DNA of 12,583 nucleotides, from assembly GCA_028691625.1 (NCBI GenBank), contig JAQUYZ010000013.1, forward strand, positions 1 to 12,583, in the 5' to 3' direction. The notes beneath the pieces were generated by a model. The model was not told the origin of the DNA. It worked only from the letters and a program-made list of their open reading frames with translations, and made no database searches. The translations under genes and the position numbers were made by a program. Source of the stretch: Eubacteriales bacterium. Lineage in GTDB: Bacteria > Bacillota > Clostridia > Peptostreptococcales > Anaerovoracaceae. Positions within the stretch are counted from its first letter, which is position 1. The number at the start of each line of letters is the position of its first letter. Positions 1 to 7,695 of this stretch are shown piece by piece.

Positions 1-920
1 CTCCTTCCATGATGCTTAGAATCCTTCGCGCGAAATATCAATGTAAAAAAGAAAATCAACAACTCAAACCAAAAGACCTATTTAAGCTAAAGGGATTAAT
101 GATCGTCGGCACAGACAATGAATGCTATAAAAATGACCTGGAAGATCTATGGGGCATTCGTCCGATGGAGATGTTTGCGGGAACGGAACCGGGCTGTATC
201 GGCACAGAAACCTGGACAAGGGATGGTTTGTACTTCTTCCCTGATGCATGCTTCTATGAGTTCATTCCTGAAGACGAAATGAACAAGAACCTGGAAACCT
301 CGGAATATCAGCAAAAAACTTATCTGATGAATGAAGTGATACCGAATGAAAAATACGAGCTGGTCATATCCGTATTAAAGGGCGGTGCTTTTGTCCGATA
401 TCGTGTCGGCGACGTCTATCGCTGTGTAGGGCTGGAAAGCAGTACGGAAAAGACAAAAATTCCTCGATTTAAATACGTAGACAGAATTCCTGATATTATT
501 GATATTGCGGGATTTACCCGTATCACGGAAAGTTGTATCAGAGATGTGGTAGACCTTTCGGGTCTTGCCATTCAGGATTGGTTCGCTGTGAAGGAATATA
601 ACAAGCAGAATCGTCCGCTGCTGCATATGTATGTGGAAATGAAGCGGGAGTCTCTGATCAGCAGTGCAATTACAAGGGACATTTTAAGAGAGCATTTAAG
701 CGTATATTATAAATATGTAGATAATGATTATAAAGATTTAAAGCGTATTCTTGGAATGGATCCCCTTGAGATCACTATACTGAAATGCGGAACCTTCGAA
801 GAATACGAAAGACAGAAGGGAAAAACCATTCGTGCAGTGAATCCGTCTCCCTATGAGGTGATGGAGCTGCTGGAGCTGCAGAAAGAGGATTATGAACTGA
901 ATAGGGGGTGGCACTTTTGA
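1..920 (+). CDS. GH3-like acyl-adenylating (ANL superfamily) enzyme, 5' truncated
   Basis: The reading frame is open from the window edge, so the N-terminal part lies upstream and the ATG at 9 is probably internal. About 303 residues are visible and resemble the C-terminal half of GH3 family proteins, ANL-superfamily enzymes that adenylate a carboxylic acid and transfer it to an amine such as an amino acid. Visible marks are FAGTEPG near residue 57 (the place of the adenylate-forming Y-x-x-TE motif), FYEFIPED near 83, the hallmark VRYRVGDVYRCVGL near 129-142, and PRFKYVDRIPDIIDIAGF followed by a TE, which matches the hinge into the small C-terminal lid domain. GH3 enzymes are best known from plants; bacterial members are scattered and mostly of unknown substrate, so no substrate is proposed. 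The stop overlaps the start of the next gene (TTGA), indicating translational coupling. A more distant ANL enzyme such as a phenylacetate-CoA ligase relative is the alternative. Confidence 0.75.
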   Translation, partial: PSMMLRILRAKYQCKKENQQLKPKDLFKLKGLMIVGTDNECYKNDLEDLWGIRPMEMFAGTEPGCIGTETWTRDGLYFFPDACFYEFIPEDEMNKNLETSEYQQKTYLMNEVIPNEKYELVISVLKGGAFVRYRVGDVYRCVGLESSTEKTKIPRFKYVDRIPDIIDIAGFTRITESCIRDVVDLSGLAIQDWFAVKEYNKQNRPLLHMYVEMKRESLISSAITRDILREHLSVYYKYVDNDYKDLKRILGMDPLEITILKCGTFEEYERQKGKTIRAVNPSPYEVMELLELQKEDYELNRGWHF

Positions 921-3466
921 CAGGTAATTTTATCGCTGTTCCGGTCGCCGCTTTGTTTTGTTATCTCTTTCTGATGGTAGCTTTTATGGCAGCAAAAAAA
1001 ACAAAGCTGATCAATTCGTTTCTTATGGTTCTGGGGGCTCTGATCTTTTGGACAGGGGGCTCTTTCTGCATGAGAATGCAACTGATCCCTTCCATAAAGT
1101 TTTGGTATGATATATCCCTTCTTGGATTGACTTTCCTGCCGTTTGCCTTTTTTAACTTTGTTTGCGAATTTGTCGGATGGAAAGCAGGATTGATGAAAAA
1201 AGTTTGGCTTCTGCTTGTGATCGCAGTAAATGTTGTAAATGTTGCAACGGGAGCATTGCTCGCACACCCTGTATTGATCCATACCGGTGAGGAAGAAAGG
1301 TTTGTTTATCATCCCACATGGACTGCAGGAATCCTGTTTGTTTTCTTTGCTGCCATTGCAGTTCACATGCTCATTATCCTTGTAAAAAGCAGCAAAAATA
1401 ATGAGCTGGTAAGAAAACAGTTTACTCCGATCATTATCGGCATCATGATCCTGTTTGTCGGTCATTTGTTTGTTATGTTTTCAATTTTCCGGGGATTTCC
1501 GACGGATATTCTTTCCGGAGTCATCAACGCCTTTTGTATTTTTTATGCGTTGTATAAAAGAAGATTGTTTAAACTGACGCTGCTGGTTTCAAGAGGAATT
1601 TGCTATTTCATCACGCTTGGCCTTGCGGTTTTGATCTTTTCCAATGCAATCAACTTCATGGAATGGTTCATATTGCAGTACCTGCGGGAGTTTGCGGAAT
1701 ATGATGTTTTGATTATTGCAATTCTTTTCACTCTTGCGATCCTGCTCATCTACTATGCAATCAAAAAGTTTATCGATAATGTCTTTATTAAAGAAGAAAT
1801 CATAAGAGCGGATAGTCTGAATAAGTTCAGCTACTCTGTATCAAAAAGTCTGCAGATTGATGAAATCCTGGAAGAGCTTGTCTGTGTCATACAGAATACC
1901 ATCGGGGTGAAAAGGGTTTATGTCTGTGTAGCCGACAGCAGCACCGGCGAATATACCATCGCTCACAGCACCAGTCCACTTGGCTTTATGACCTTTTCGA
2001 TCCAAAAGGATAATCCCTTGGTCATTTGGCTGAGAGAGCACAGCGAGTGCCTGTTGATGAAGGATTTTAAACGGACCATGGCATATAAATCGATGTGGGA
2101 AACTGAGAAAAAACAGCTGGCAGATCTGGACATCGAATGTCTGGCGCCTTTAAAGGATGAGGATGAGCTTATTGGGATCGTTCTTCTGACCAGCAAGGAA
2201 AGAAACAACAACTTTACCTTTGATGATGTGAGCTTTCTCGCTTCGGTAGACTCCATCGGATCCATTGCAGTAAAAAATTCAAAGCTGTTTGAAAAGGTAT
2301 ATTATGAAGCCCGTACCGATGAGCTCACAGGATTGCTGAACCGAAAATACTTCTATGTGACGATTCAGGACGAATATGAGAAGAATAAGGATCATACTCT
2401 TGCCTTAATCATCCTCAATATTGATGATTTCAAATTGTACAATCAGCTTTATGGAAACAAAGAGGGCGATATTGTTCTGCAGAGGGTCGCCCAAATTATC
2501 CGTGCGACAGTCGGCAGCAACGGACATGTCGCGCGATACGGCGGGAAGGAGTTTGCAATTATCCTTCCGATGTATGATATATTGTCCGCGAAGACCCTGG
2601 CTGAGAATATCCGAAAGCAGATATTAAATATGAATAAGAGGGCAAAGGATTACACCCTGAAGGTTTTGACCGTCAGCGGAGGGATCTGTGCGATCCCGCA
2701 CTCAGCCAGCACAGTGAAGCAGCTCATAGACAACGCAGATATGGCGGTATATCATGCCAAGAGAAAGGGCAAAAATCTGATACTGGCCTATTCCGTAGAG
2801 AAGAAAGAACTGGGCAGACAGTTGGAGCGCGTTGATGAGGATAATAAGGAGGACATCTATTCGGAATATGCGCCGACGATCTATGCACTGACAGCCGCCA
2901 TTGACGCAAAGGATCACTATACCTTCAACCACTCGAAGAGAGTCTCATATTATGCGACCAAGCTGGCGTACGCATATGGGATGGACGAAGACTATGTGAG
3001 AATCATCAAGGAGGCTGCCCTGCTCCATGATATCGGGAAAATCGGAATTCCCGAGCAGATACTCAATAAGGCGGGGAAATTGAGCGAGGAGGAGTATGAG
3101 GCAATGAAGAGCCACGTGGAAAACTCCATCGGCATCATCAAGCATCTTCCTTCCCTGGATTATGTAATCCCTGCGGTAATCGGGCATCATGAACGATATG
3201 ACGGCCGGGGGTATCCGAGGCGTATTGCAAAGGAGGACATCCCGATATCAGCGAGAATGCTTTGTATTGCAGATTCCTTCGATGCCATGACCTCACAGCG
3301 ATCCTACAGGGCGCCTGTACCCGTTGATGAAGCGCTGCAAATACTGGAAACAGGCGCAGGGCGGCAATTTGACCCGGTTCTGGTTCCAATATTCGTTCAC
3401 ATGATTAAGAACGGACTCATCAATGTAGATGATGAGATTGACAAAGTATATGAAGAAGAAGCTTAG
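917..3466 (+). CDS. Membrane 7TM-GAF-GGDEF(degenerate)-HD-GYP signalling protein
   Basis: The preferred start is TTG at 917: AGGGGGTG at 903-910 is at normal distance from it, whereas the in-frame GTG at 908 lies inside that SD. This gives 849 residues. Residues ~1-290 contain about eight to nine hydrophobic helices, resembling the 7TM N-terminal region of some histidine kinases. A GAF-like domain spans ~315-455. The GGDEF domain (~465-627) has DELTGLLNR but GGKEF at 542-546 instead of GG[DE]EF, and Asn501 in NIDDFK where the metal-binding Asp is expected; no RxxD inhibitory site is seen. The C-terminal HD-GYP domain (~648-835) looks complete: HDIGK at 704-708, HHERYDGRGYP at 757-767, and AD near 785. 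HD-GYP domains hydrolyse c-di-GMP, so the protein is inferred to be a membrane c-di-GMP phosphodiesterase whose GGDEF is sensory or inactive. It is coupled to the upstream GH3-like gene by a 4-nt overlap. Confidence 0.9.
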   Translation: MTGNFIAVPVAALFCYLFLMVAFMAAKKTKLINSFLMVLGALIFWTGGSFCMRMQLIPSIKFWYDISLLGLTFLPFAFFNFVCEFVGWKAGLMKKVWLLLVIAVNVVNVATGALLAHPVLIHTGEEERFVYHPTWTAGILFVFFAAIAVHMLIILVKSSKNNELVRKQFTPIIIGIMILFVGHLFVMFSIFRGFPTDILSGVINAFCIFYALYKRRLFKLTLLVSRGICYFITLGLAVLIFSNAINFMEWFILQYLREFAEYDVLIIAILFTLAILLIYYAIKKFIDNVFIKEEIIRADSLNKFSYSVSKSLQIDEILEELVCVIQNTIGVKRVYVCVADSSTGEYTIAHSTSPLGFMTFSIQKDNPLVIWLREHSECLLMKDFKRTMAYKSMWETEKKQLADLDIECLAPLKDEDELIGIVLLTSKERNNNFTFDDVSFLASVDSIGSIAVKNSKLFEKVYYEARTDELTGLLNRKYFYVTIQDEYEKNKDHTLALIILNIDDFKLYNQLYGNKEGDIVLQRVAQIIRATVGSNGHVARYGGKEFAIILPMYDILSAKTLAENIRKQILNMNKRAKDYTLKVLTVSGGICAIPHSASTVKQLIDNADMAVYHAKRKGKNLILAYSVEKKELGRQLERVDEDNKEDIYSEYAPTIYALTAAIDAKDHYTFNHSKRVSYYATKLAYAYGMDEDYVRIIKEAALLHDIGKIGIPEQILNKAGKLSEEEYEAMKSHVENSIGIIKHLPSLDYVIPAVIGHHERYDGRGYPRRIAKEDIPISARMLCIADSFDAMTSQRSYRAPVPVDEALQILETGAGRQFDPVLVPIFVHMIKNGLINVDDEIDKVYEEEA

Positions 3467-3483
3467 GAATAAGCTTCTTCTTC
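3452..3483 (+). terminator. Hairpin terminator overlapping the end of the HD-GYP gene
   Basis: A perfect 14-bp inverted repeat, GAAGAAGAAGCTTA (3452-3465) and TAAGCTTCTTCTTC (3470-3483), encloses a GGAA loop. The last codons and stop of the preceding gene form the left arm. The 3' arm and following ATTT are U-rich but there is no classic run of U, so termination efficiency is uncertain. Confidence 0.6.
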
Positions 3484-3747
3484 ATTTGGATATTTCATCA
3501 TAAATGGGACCAGTTAATTACTCACAGAATTGGTTTCGGAATTTTGAAGTAGGCTAGTATAAAAAAATATGAATAAAGGTTTGCTTCTCCTAATATATTG
3601 TACAGATAATAGCCCGCCCAATCTGCGTAGCGGATTGATGGCGGACTCATGCAAGGAAATCACACAGCTAAAGCTGTGGCAAAAAGGCTGCGATTTGTAG
3701 ATTTCTACTGTCTATGAGCGGAACGAAAATTGAAGGAGGTTAAAGCA
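3484..3747 (+). other. Intergenic region with structured leader before spoIVA
   Basis: No convincing gene is seen. The first part (to about 3600) is AT-rich. From 3614 three hairpins follow in series: CCGCC-c-AATCTGC / GCGGATT-gat-GGCGG (3614-3644, loop GTA); CACAGC-TAAA-GCTGTG (3663-3678); GTAG-ATTT-CTAC (3697-3708). CTCAT (3646-3650) can also pair with ATGAG (3714-3718), enclosing the last two as a multibranch structure. The segment ends just before the spoIVA SD. No match to the c-di-GMP, SAM, glycine or cobalamin riboswitch cores that I know was found. A sigma-E promoter is expected for spoIVA from Bacillus, but I could not place one convincingly. It could be a leader RNA, a small RNA, or a remnant of a palindrome-rich mobile element such as an IS200/IS605 derivative. 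Confidence 0.5.
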
Positions 3748-5226
3748 TTGGAGAACCTAAATATATATGAAAGCATAGCTGAGAGAACTCAGGGTGACAT
3801 TTATGTAGGTGTTGTAGGACCGGTAAGAACGGGAAAATCTACCTTCATAAAGCGGTTTATGGATCTGCTTGTGATACCAAATGTCACAAATACATATGTC
3901 AAGGAACGAGTAATCGATGAGCTCCCGCAAAGCGGTGCCGGCAGGACGATAACGACGACGGAACCCAAATTTGTACCTGCGGAGGCAGTATCTCTGGAAC
4001 TGCCGGGAAATATTAATTTCAAGGTGCGAATGGTGGACTGTGTCGGATATATGGTAAAAAATGCCCTTGGCCATCAGGAGAACGGTAAAGCCAGAATGGT
4101 GAATACTCCCTGGCAGGAACAACGGATTCCTTTTGAAGAGGCTGCCGAAATCGGTACGAGGAAGGTGATCACGGACCACTCCACCATAGGAATTGTTATT
4201 ACAACGGACGGCTCAATCGGTGAGATCGGCAGAGACAGCTTTCTTCCCGCAGAGGAAAGAGTGGTCAATGAATTAAGGGAACTGAAAAAACCATTTGTTG
4301 TCGTGCTGAATTCCACAAATCCCGAGGGAGAGGAAGCGCAGGAAATAAGAAGCCTTATGGAGGAGAAATACGGAGTTCCGGTTATCTCGGCGAATTGTGC
4401 GCGGATGAACTACAAGACTCTGACGAAGATTCTCAGCGAAACACTGTATGAATTTCCTGCAGCACAGATTAAATTCAACCTTCCCGGCTTTATTGAAGGG
4501 CTGCCCAATGATCATTGGATTAAAGCAACGATCATCGAGAACATTAAGGAATGGAGCAAAACATTTGATAATGTCAGGGATATCAGGAATACCATCAATT
4601 CTCTGGAGGATGGAAATATTGTTGCGGCCATTGAGGTCAGCAATATGGATTTGGGAACCGGCGATATAGAGGTTGCCGTTACCCCTGTAAATGGTTTGTT
4701 CTACAAGGTGATAGAGGAAATCATGGGTCAGGAGGTCAACAATGACTATCAGTTCTTTCATCTGATCAGGGAATTTTCACAAGACAAGAGGGCTTATGAC
4801 AAGATCAAAAGTGCCATGGCTCAGGTTGAGGAAACGGGATACGGCATTGTGCAGCCGAAGCTGTCGGAAATGGTTCTTGAGGAACCGGAGATATTCAAGC
4901 AGGGCAACAAGTTCGGCGTCCGATTGAAAGCAAAAGCGCCGTCCCTTCATCTGATACAGACCAACATTACAACCGAGGTTTCTCCTGTAGTCGGCAGCGA
5001 AAAGCAAAGCGAGGATCTTATCCGTTATCTTCTGGCGGAGTTCGAAAACAATCCTTCCAGGATATGGGAAACAAATCTCTTTGGAAAATCACTGTACGAG
5101 ATGGTAACAGAGCAAATGGAAAACAAATTAACAAATGTCCCCGAACACGCGAGAGTGAAGATACAGCGTGCACTGCAGAAAATTTCCGATGAAGGAAAAG
5201 AGTATCTGATCTGCATTGTGCTGTAA
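3748..5226 (+). CDS. spoIVA: Stage IV sporulation protein A (spore coat basal layer ATPase)
   Basis: SpoIVA is the sigma-E-dependent ATPase made in the mother cell that polymerises on the forespore surface, forms the platform for coat assembly and helps recruit cortex synthesis. Start choice: TTG at 3748 has AAGGAGG at 3733-3739, 8 nt upstream; an upstream in-frame TTG at 3730 would overlap that SD. The product is 492 residues, the length remembered for the Bacillus subtilis protein. The N-terminus reads MENLNIYESIAERT; the Walker A motif GPVRTGKST is at 24-32 with Lys30 at the same position as in B. subtilis; DELPQSGAGRTITTTEPKFVP, MVDCVGY, EIGTRKVI-DHSTIGIVITTDG and an RFGVRLKA-like block (KFGVRLKAKAPS) match the family along its length. 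The C-terminus ends in a hydrophobic YLICIVL, as in Bacillus. It is monocistronic by position, with a strong terminator after it. Its presence marks the host as an endospore former. Confidence 0.97.
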   Translation: MENLNIYESIAERTQGDIYVGVVGPVRTGKSTFIKRFMDLLVIPNVTNTYVKERVIDELPQSGAGRTITTTEPKFVPAEAVSLELPGNINFKVRMVDCVGYMVKNALGHQENGKARMVNTPWQEQRIPFEEAAEIGTRKVITDHSTIGIVITTDGSIGEIGRDSFLPAEERVVNELRELKKPFVVVLNSTNPEGEEAQEIRSLMEEKYGVPVISANCARMNYKTLTKILSETLYEFPAAQIKFNLPGFIEGLPNDHWIKATIIENIKEWSKTFDNVRDIRNTINSLEDGNIVAAIEVSNMDLGTGDIEVAVTPVNGLFYKVIEEIMGQEVNNDYQFFHLIREFSQDKRAYDKIKSAMAQVEETGYGIVQPKLSEMVLEEPEIFKQGNKFGVRLKAKAPSLHLIQTNITTEVSPVVGSEKQSEDLIRYLLAEFENNPSRIWETNLFGKSLYEMVTEQMENKLTNVPEHARVKIQRALQKISDEGKEYLICIVL

Positions 5227-5262
5227 TCAGCAGCGGCGGGGGAATCAATTGTAAGAACTTTT

Positions 5263-5299
5263 GGAGTGTGTTTGGCTCAAATCAGCACGCTCCTTTTTT
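5263..5299 (+). terminator. Rho-independent terminator after spoIVA
   Basis: GGAGTGTG (5263-5270) pairs with CACGCTCC (5286-5293), 8 bp including one G-U, around a 15-nt loop, followed directly by six T (5294-5299). It lies 37 nt after the spoIVA stop. Confidence 0.85.
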
Positions 5300-5393
5300 A
5301 TGAAAACATATACGGAATGAGACTAAAAACTGATATTTATAAACAATAATATTTTTTTATTCAATAATTTAACAATATTCGACATTTTACGCC

Positions 5394-5422
5394 TTGTGGT
5401 GTATTGAATATCAGTGTATATT
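5394..5422 (+). promoter_or_regulatory. Candidate sigma-A promoter for the agr-like group
   Basis: TTGTGG (5394-5399) and TATATT (5417-5422) are separated by 17 nt, with TG immediately before the -10 box. It lies about 125 nt upstream of the regulator start, leaving a leader of roughly 115-120 nt. The match is by eye only; other AT-rich hexamers are nearby. Confidence 0.45.
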
Positions 5423-5492
5423 CTAGTAAAGTGTTAAAGGATGTTATTGTTAAGATTCCAGCCACTGGTTCTGCCTTGCTTTGGTTAGGGTA

Positions 5493-5530
5493 AGGTTATT
5501 TCATGTAGGTTATGTTAGGTTATGTTAGGG
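5493..5530 (+). repeat. 10-bp tandem repeats AGGTTATGTT before the regulator gene
   Basis: AGGTTATGTT occurs twice in tandem (5507-5516, 5517-5526) and is followed by AGGG. A diverged copy AGGTTATTTC lies at 5493-5502, and GGTTAGGG precedes it near 5483. The period of 10 bp places the copies on one face of the helix. They end about 5-8 nt before the SD of the LytTR regulator. Role unknown: regulator binding, a leader RNA element, or simple slippage are all possible. Confidence 0.6.
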
Positions 5531-5547
5531 TAGAGAGGAGTGATTAC

Positions 5548-6270
5548 GTGTTTAGAATTGCGATATGTGATGATGAACAAGTGATTTGTTCGCAGATTGA
5601 AAACATTATTATGAAGTATGCGGCGGAAAATAACGAAAAGATTGATACACAGGTATTTTATTCCGGGGAGGAGTTGAGCAGGTTTCTTGAGTTGGAGCAG
5701 AGCTTTGATTTGATTTTCCTGGATATCGAACTGAAGCTCATCAACGGAATCGAAGTCGGAAAAAAAATTAGAGACGAGTTGGACAACCAGATTTTACAGA
5801 TTGTGTATATCTCCGGAAAAGATAGTTATTTTAAAGATATGTTCGATGTGAGGCCGATGCATTTCCTGCAGAAGCCCTTTGAGGAAGCGGATATTATCAA
5901 GGACGTGCGCCTTGCAATGAAGCTGATGGAGAAGCTTGGCGGTGTCTTTATTTACAAAAAGGGGCATGAGATCTATCGGAAACCAATCAAGAATATCCTT
6001 TATTTCGAGAGCAACAACAGAGAAGTAAAAATGGTAACCAGAGACGGAGAAGAGACCTTCTACGGGAAGCTTGACGATGTGTATCAACAGGTTGCAAAGT
6101 ATCATTTTATGTATATTCATAAATCGTATGTCGTGAATTATTTCTTTGTTATGAAGTTCAAGTATGAAGAAGTCACCATGTCAAATGATGAGGTCCTGCC
6201 CATCAGTCAAGCCAGAAGGAAGGCAACACGTGAATTGCAGGTGAAATTTGAGAAGGAAGGGTTTAAATAA
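5548..6270 (+). CDS. AgrA-like LytTR-family response regulator
   Basis: This is a DNA-binding response regulator, inferred to receive phosphate from the kinase encoded immediately downstream. The start is GTG at 5548, with GAGGAG at 5535-5540 and a 7-nt spacer; the resulting MFRIAICDDE is the standard receiver beginning, whereas an upstream ATG at 5512 lies in repeats and before the SD. The product is 240 residues. The receiver domain (~1-120) has the acidic pair DD at 8-9, the phospho-acceptor Asp59 in LIFLDIEL, and Lys109 in FLQKPF. The LytTR domain (~130-235) shows KNILYFESNNREVKMVT, FYGKLDDV, FMYIHKSYVVN and PISQARRKA, the usual LytTR landmarks. LytTR regulators paired with GHKL kinases are the AgrA type and typically bind pairs of short direct repeats. 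The gene abuts the kinase gene with no gap (stop 6268-6270, ATG 6271). Confidence 0.93.
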   Translation: MFRIAICDDEQVICSQIENIIMKYAAENNEKIDTQVFYSGEELSRFLELEQSFDLIFLDIELKLINGIEVGKKIRDELDNQILQIVYISGKDSYFKDMFDVRPMHFLQKPFEEADIIKDVRLAMKLMEKLGGVFIYKKGHEIYRKPIKNILYFESNNREVKMVTRDGEETFYGKLDDVYQQVAKYHFMYIHKSYVVNYFFVMKFKYEEVTMSNDEVLPISQARRKATRELQVKFEKEGFK

Positions 6271-7554
6271 ATGCAGATTGGTTTATATGAAGGGGTTTCC
6301 ATTATAAGTGACATTTTTGGCGCCTATATTATTTATAGATTTATGGAAGTCTTTTTTGACACGAGAAAGTTCAGCAAAACGGTGGAGATAACATCATATG
6401 CGGTTTACTATATAATTGGCACATTATTATTTATATTTATGAATATCCCTGTTGTTCTTATGATCTATAGTCTAGTAGCATTTTTTGCTCTGTCATACAA
6501 TTACGAGTCAACTGTTAAAAATAGGATACTATCTGCGCTATTCATTTATTCGATTCTAGTGATTGTTGAAATCATAGTTGGCTTGTTATCCGGTTATCTC
6601 AACTTTTCGCTTTTCTCAGCGGATAAAGAATACTCATCAGCTTTCGGTATGATCTCGTGTAGAATTATTTCATTTGCAATAGTTCTGGTAATGAACAACT
6701 TTAAAAATATTAAACGAGGGGAATCAGTACCAAATTCAAACTGGTTTGCTATTGCGCTGATTCCAGTGGCATCACTTTATGTTATCCTCCTTATTTTTCA
6801 AGCAAAGGGCATTTCAATAATACAGATTATGGTGAGCGTAATTCTGATACTGCTGATCAATTTCGCAACATTCTATCTATATGATTTTATAACCGCAGCT
6901 TTATCGGATAAAATGCAAAGCATGTTGATTTTAGAGCAAAATAAATATTATGACAAACAGCTGGAAACGATAAAAACATCATTACACACTACAAATGCAA
7001 TCCGGCATGACTTGAAAAACCATATGTTTTCAATTAGATCTTTAATCGAATGTGGTGATACGAAAGAAACTTTGAATTATATTGCGAAGATTATGGAGGA
7101 CATCGGAGCAAGTAAAGATCATTCATCAACCGGAAACACCGTTATCGACAGTATCATTAATTTCAAACTTCAGGAAGCGGTGCAAAGAGGGATCAAAGCC
7201 AATTTGGATCTGAAGATTCCGGAGAATCTCAACATCCCTTCCTTCGATATGACGGTCATCCTGGGGAATCTGCTGGACAACGCAATGATCGCAGTGTACA
7301 AGGTAAAGGAAAATCCGTTTATCAATTTGAAAATTGAATATGATAAAGGCCGGCTGATGATACAGGTAGCCAATCCTTATGAGGGTAAAATTATTGAAGA
7401 GAATGGAATGATACTAACCACTCACGAGAATAAGGAAAACCATGGAATTGGACTACAAAGCGTCAAAAAGGTGATACAAAAATATGACGGAATTATGAAT
7501 ATCGAATATTGTGACAGTATTTTTTCCGTCACATTGTTTATGTACGTGGACTGA
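6271..7554 (+). CDS. AgrC-like GHKL sensor histidine kinase
   Basis: This is a membrane histidine kinase of the AgrC/GHKL type, inferred to sense the cyclic peptide made by the two genes that follow. The 427-residue product starts at an ATG directly after the regulator's stop, with its SD (AGAAGGAAGG) inside the regulator gene. Residues ~1-210 form about six hydrophobic helices, the AgrC-like sensor. A short coiled region (~212-240) leads to the phospho-acceptor His246 in AIRHDLKNH, the H-box variant usual in this subgroup. The ATPase part has an N box at 332-338 (GNLLDNA), IQVANPY in the D-box position near 364-370, and a G box HGIGLQSV at 391-398. There is no HAMP or PAS domain. Its place between the regulator and the peptide genes supports the Agr assignment. 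Confidence 0.92.
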   Translation: MQIGLYEGVSIISDIFGAYIIYRFMEVFFDTRKFSKTVEITSYAVYYIIGTLLFIFMNIPVVLMIYSLVAFFALSYNYESTVKNRILSALFIYSILVIVEIIVGLLSGYLNFSLFSADKEYSSAFGMISCRIISFAIVLVMNNFKNIKRGESVPNSNWFAIALIPVASLYVILLIFQAKGISIIQIMVSVILILLINFATFYLYDFITAALSDKMQSMLILEQNKYYDKQLETIKTSLHTTNAIRHDLKNHMFSIRSLIECGDTKETLNYIAKIMEDIGASKDHSSTGNTVIDSIINFKLQEAVQRGIKANLDLKIPENLNIPSFDMTVILGNLLDNAMIAVYKVKENPFINLKIEYDKGRLMIQVANPYEGKIIEENGMILTTHENKENHGIGLQSVKKVIQKYDGIMNIEYCDSIFSVTLFMYVD

Positions 7555-7695
7555 CAGAACAGATTTTACATTAGCTATCTTTAGTTTACTACAGGATACT
7601 ATATTATTTTCGACAAAATCCGGCACAGCATTTTTTTTCTGCTACACTGAAGAAGTTAAGTTATTTCTATTTGTAATTTTAAAAGGAGAAAAACT
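7555..7695 (+). promoter_or_regulatory. Gap between kinase and peptide gene, possible autoinducer promoter region
   Basis: This 141-nt AT-rich spacer separates the two-component genes from the peptide-processing genes, which otherwise abut closely. It contains a GTTAAG box (7655-7660) resembling the two boxes upstream of the regulator gene, T-rich tracts at 7631-7638, and the SD AAGGAG (7683-7688) of the peptide gene. No well-matched sigma-A promoter could be placed. A weak, activator-dependent promoter is possible but unproven. Confidence 0.35.

Larger units (their letters stand above)
5300..5547 (+). other. Intergenic control region upstream of the agr-like group
   Basis: This 248-nt AT-rich stretch holds no gene that I can support. 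It contains an inverted repeat ATTCAATA (5359-5366) / TATTGAAT (5402-5409) that brackets a candidate promoter, two GTTAA[AG]-type boxes at 5433 and 5449, and 10-bp tandem repeats just before the SD of the regulator gene. These are listed separately where they can be supported. Confidence 0.6.

Noticed and set aside
890..1465. 191-codon open frame on the minus strand
   Set aside because: It lies wholly antisense to the membrane domain of the GGDEF/HD-GYP protein, has no supporting SD, and its translation is low-complexity and unlike any family. The plus frame is clearly coding.
3697..3708. GTAGATTTCTAC resembling part of a Cas12a-type repeat
   Set aside because: It is a single short palindrome with no repeated units, spacers or cas genes nearby; coincidence is the simplest explanation.
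3600..3730. c-di-GMP riboswitch upstream of spoIVA
   Set aside because: Given the two HD-GYP genes this was looked for, but the conserved core elements of class I and class II c-di-GMP aptamers are not present; only generic hairpins are.
4273..4761. 162-codon open frame on the minus strand
   Set aside because: It is antisense to spoIVA, whose plus-strand frame matches the family end to end.
7621..7645. Terminator between the kinase and peptide genes (T-run at 7631-7638)
   Set aside because: Only a 4-bp AGCA/TGCT pairing flanks the T-run and it encloses rather than precedes it, so it does not form a terminator.
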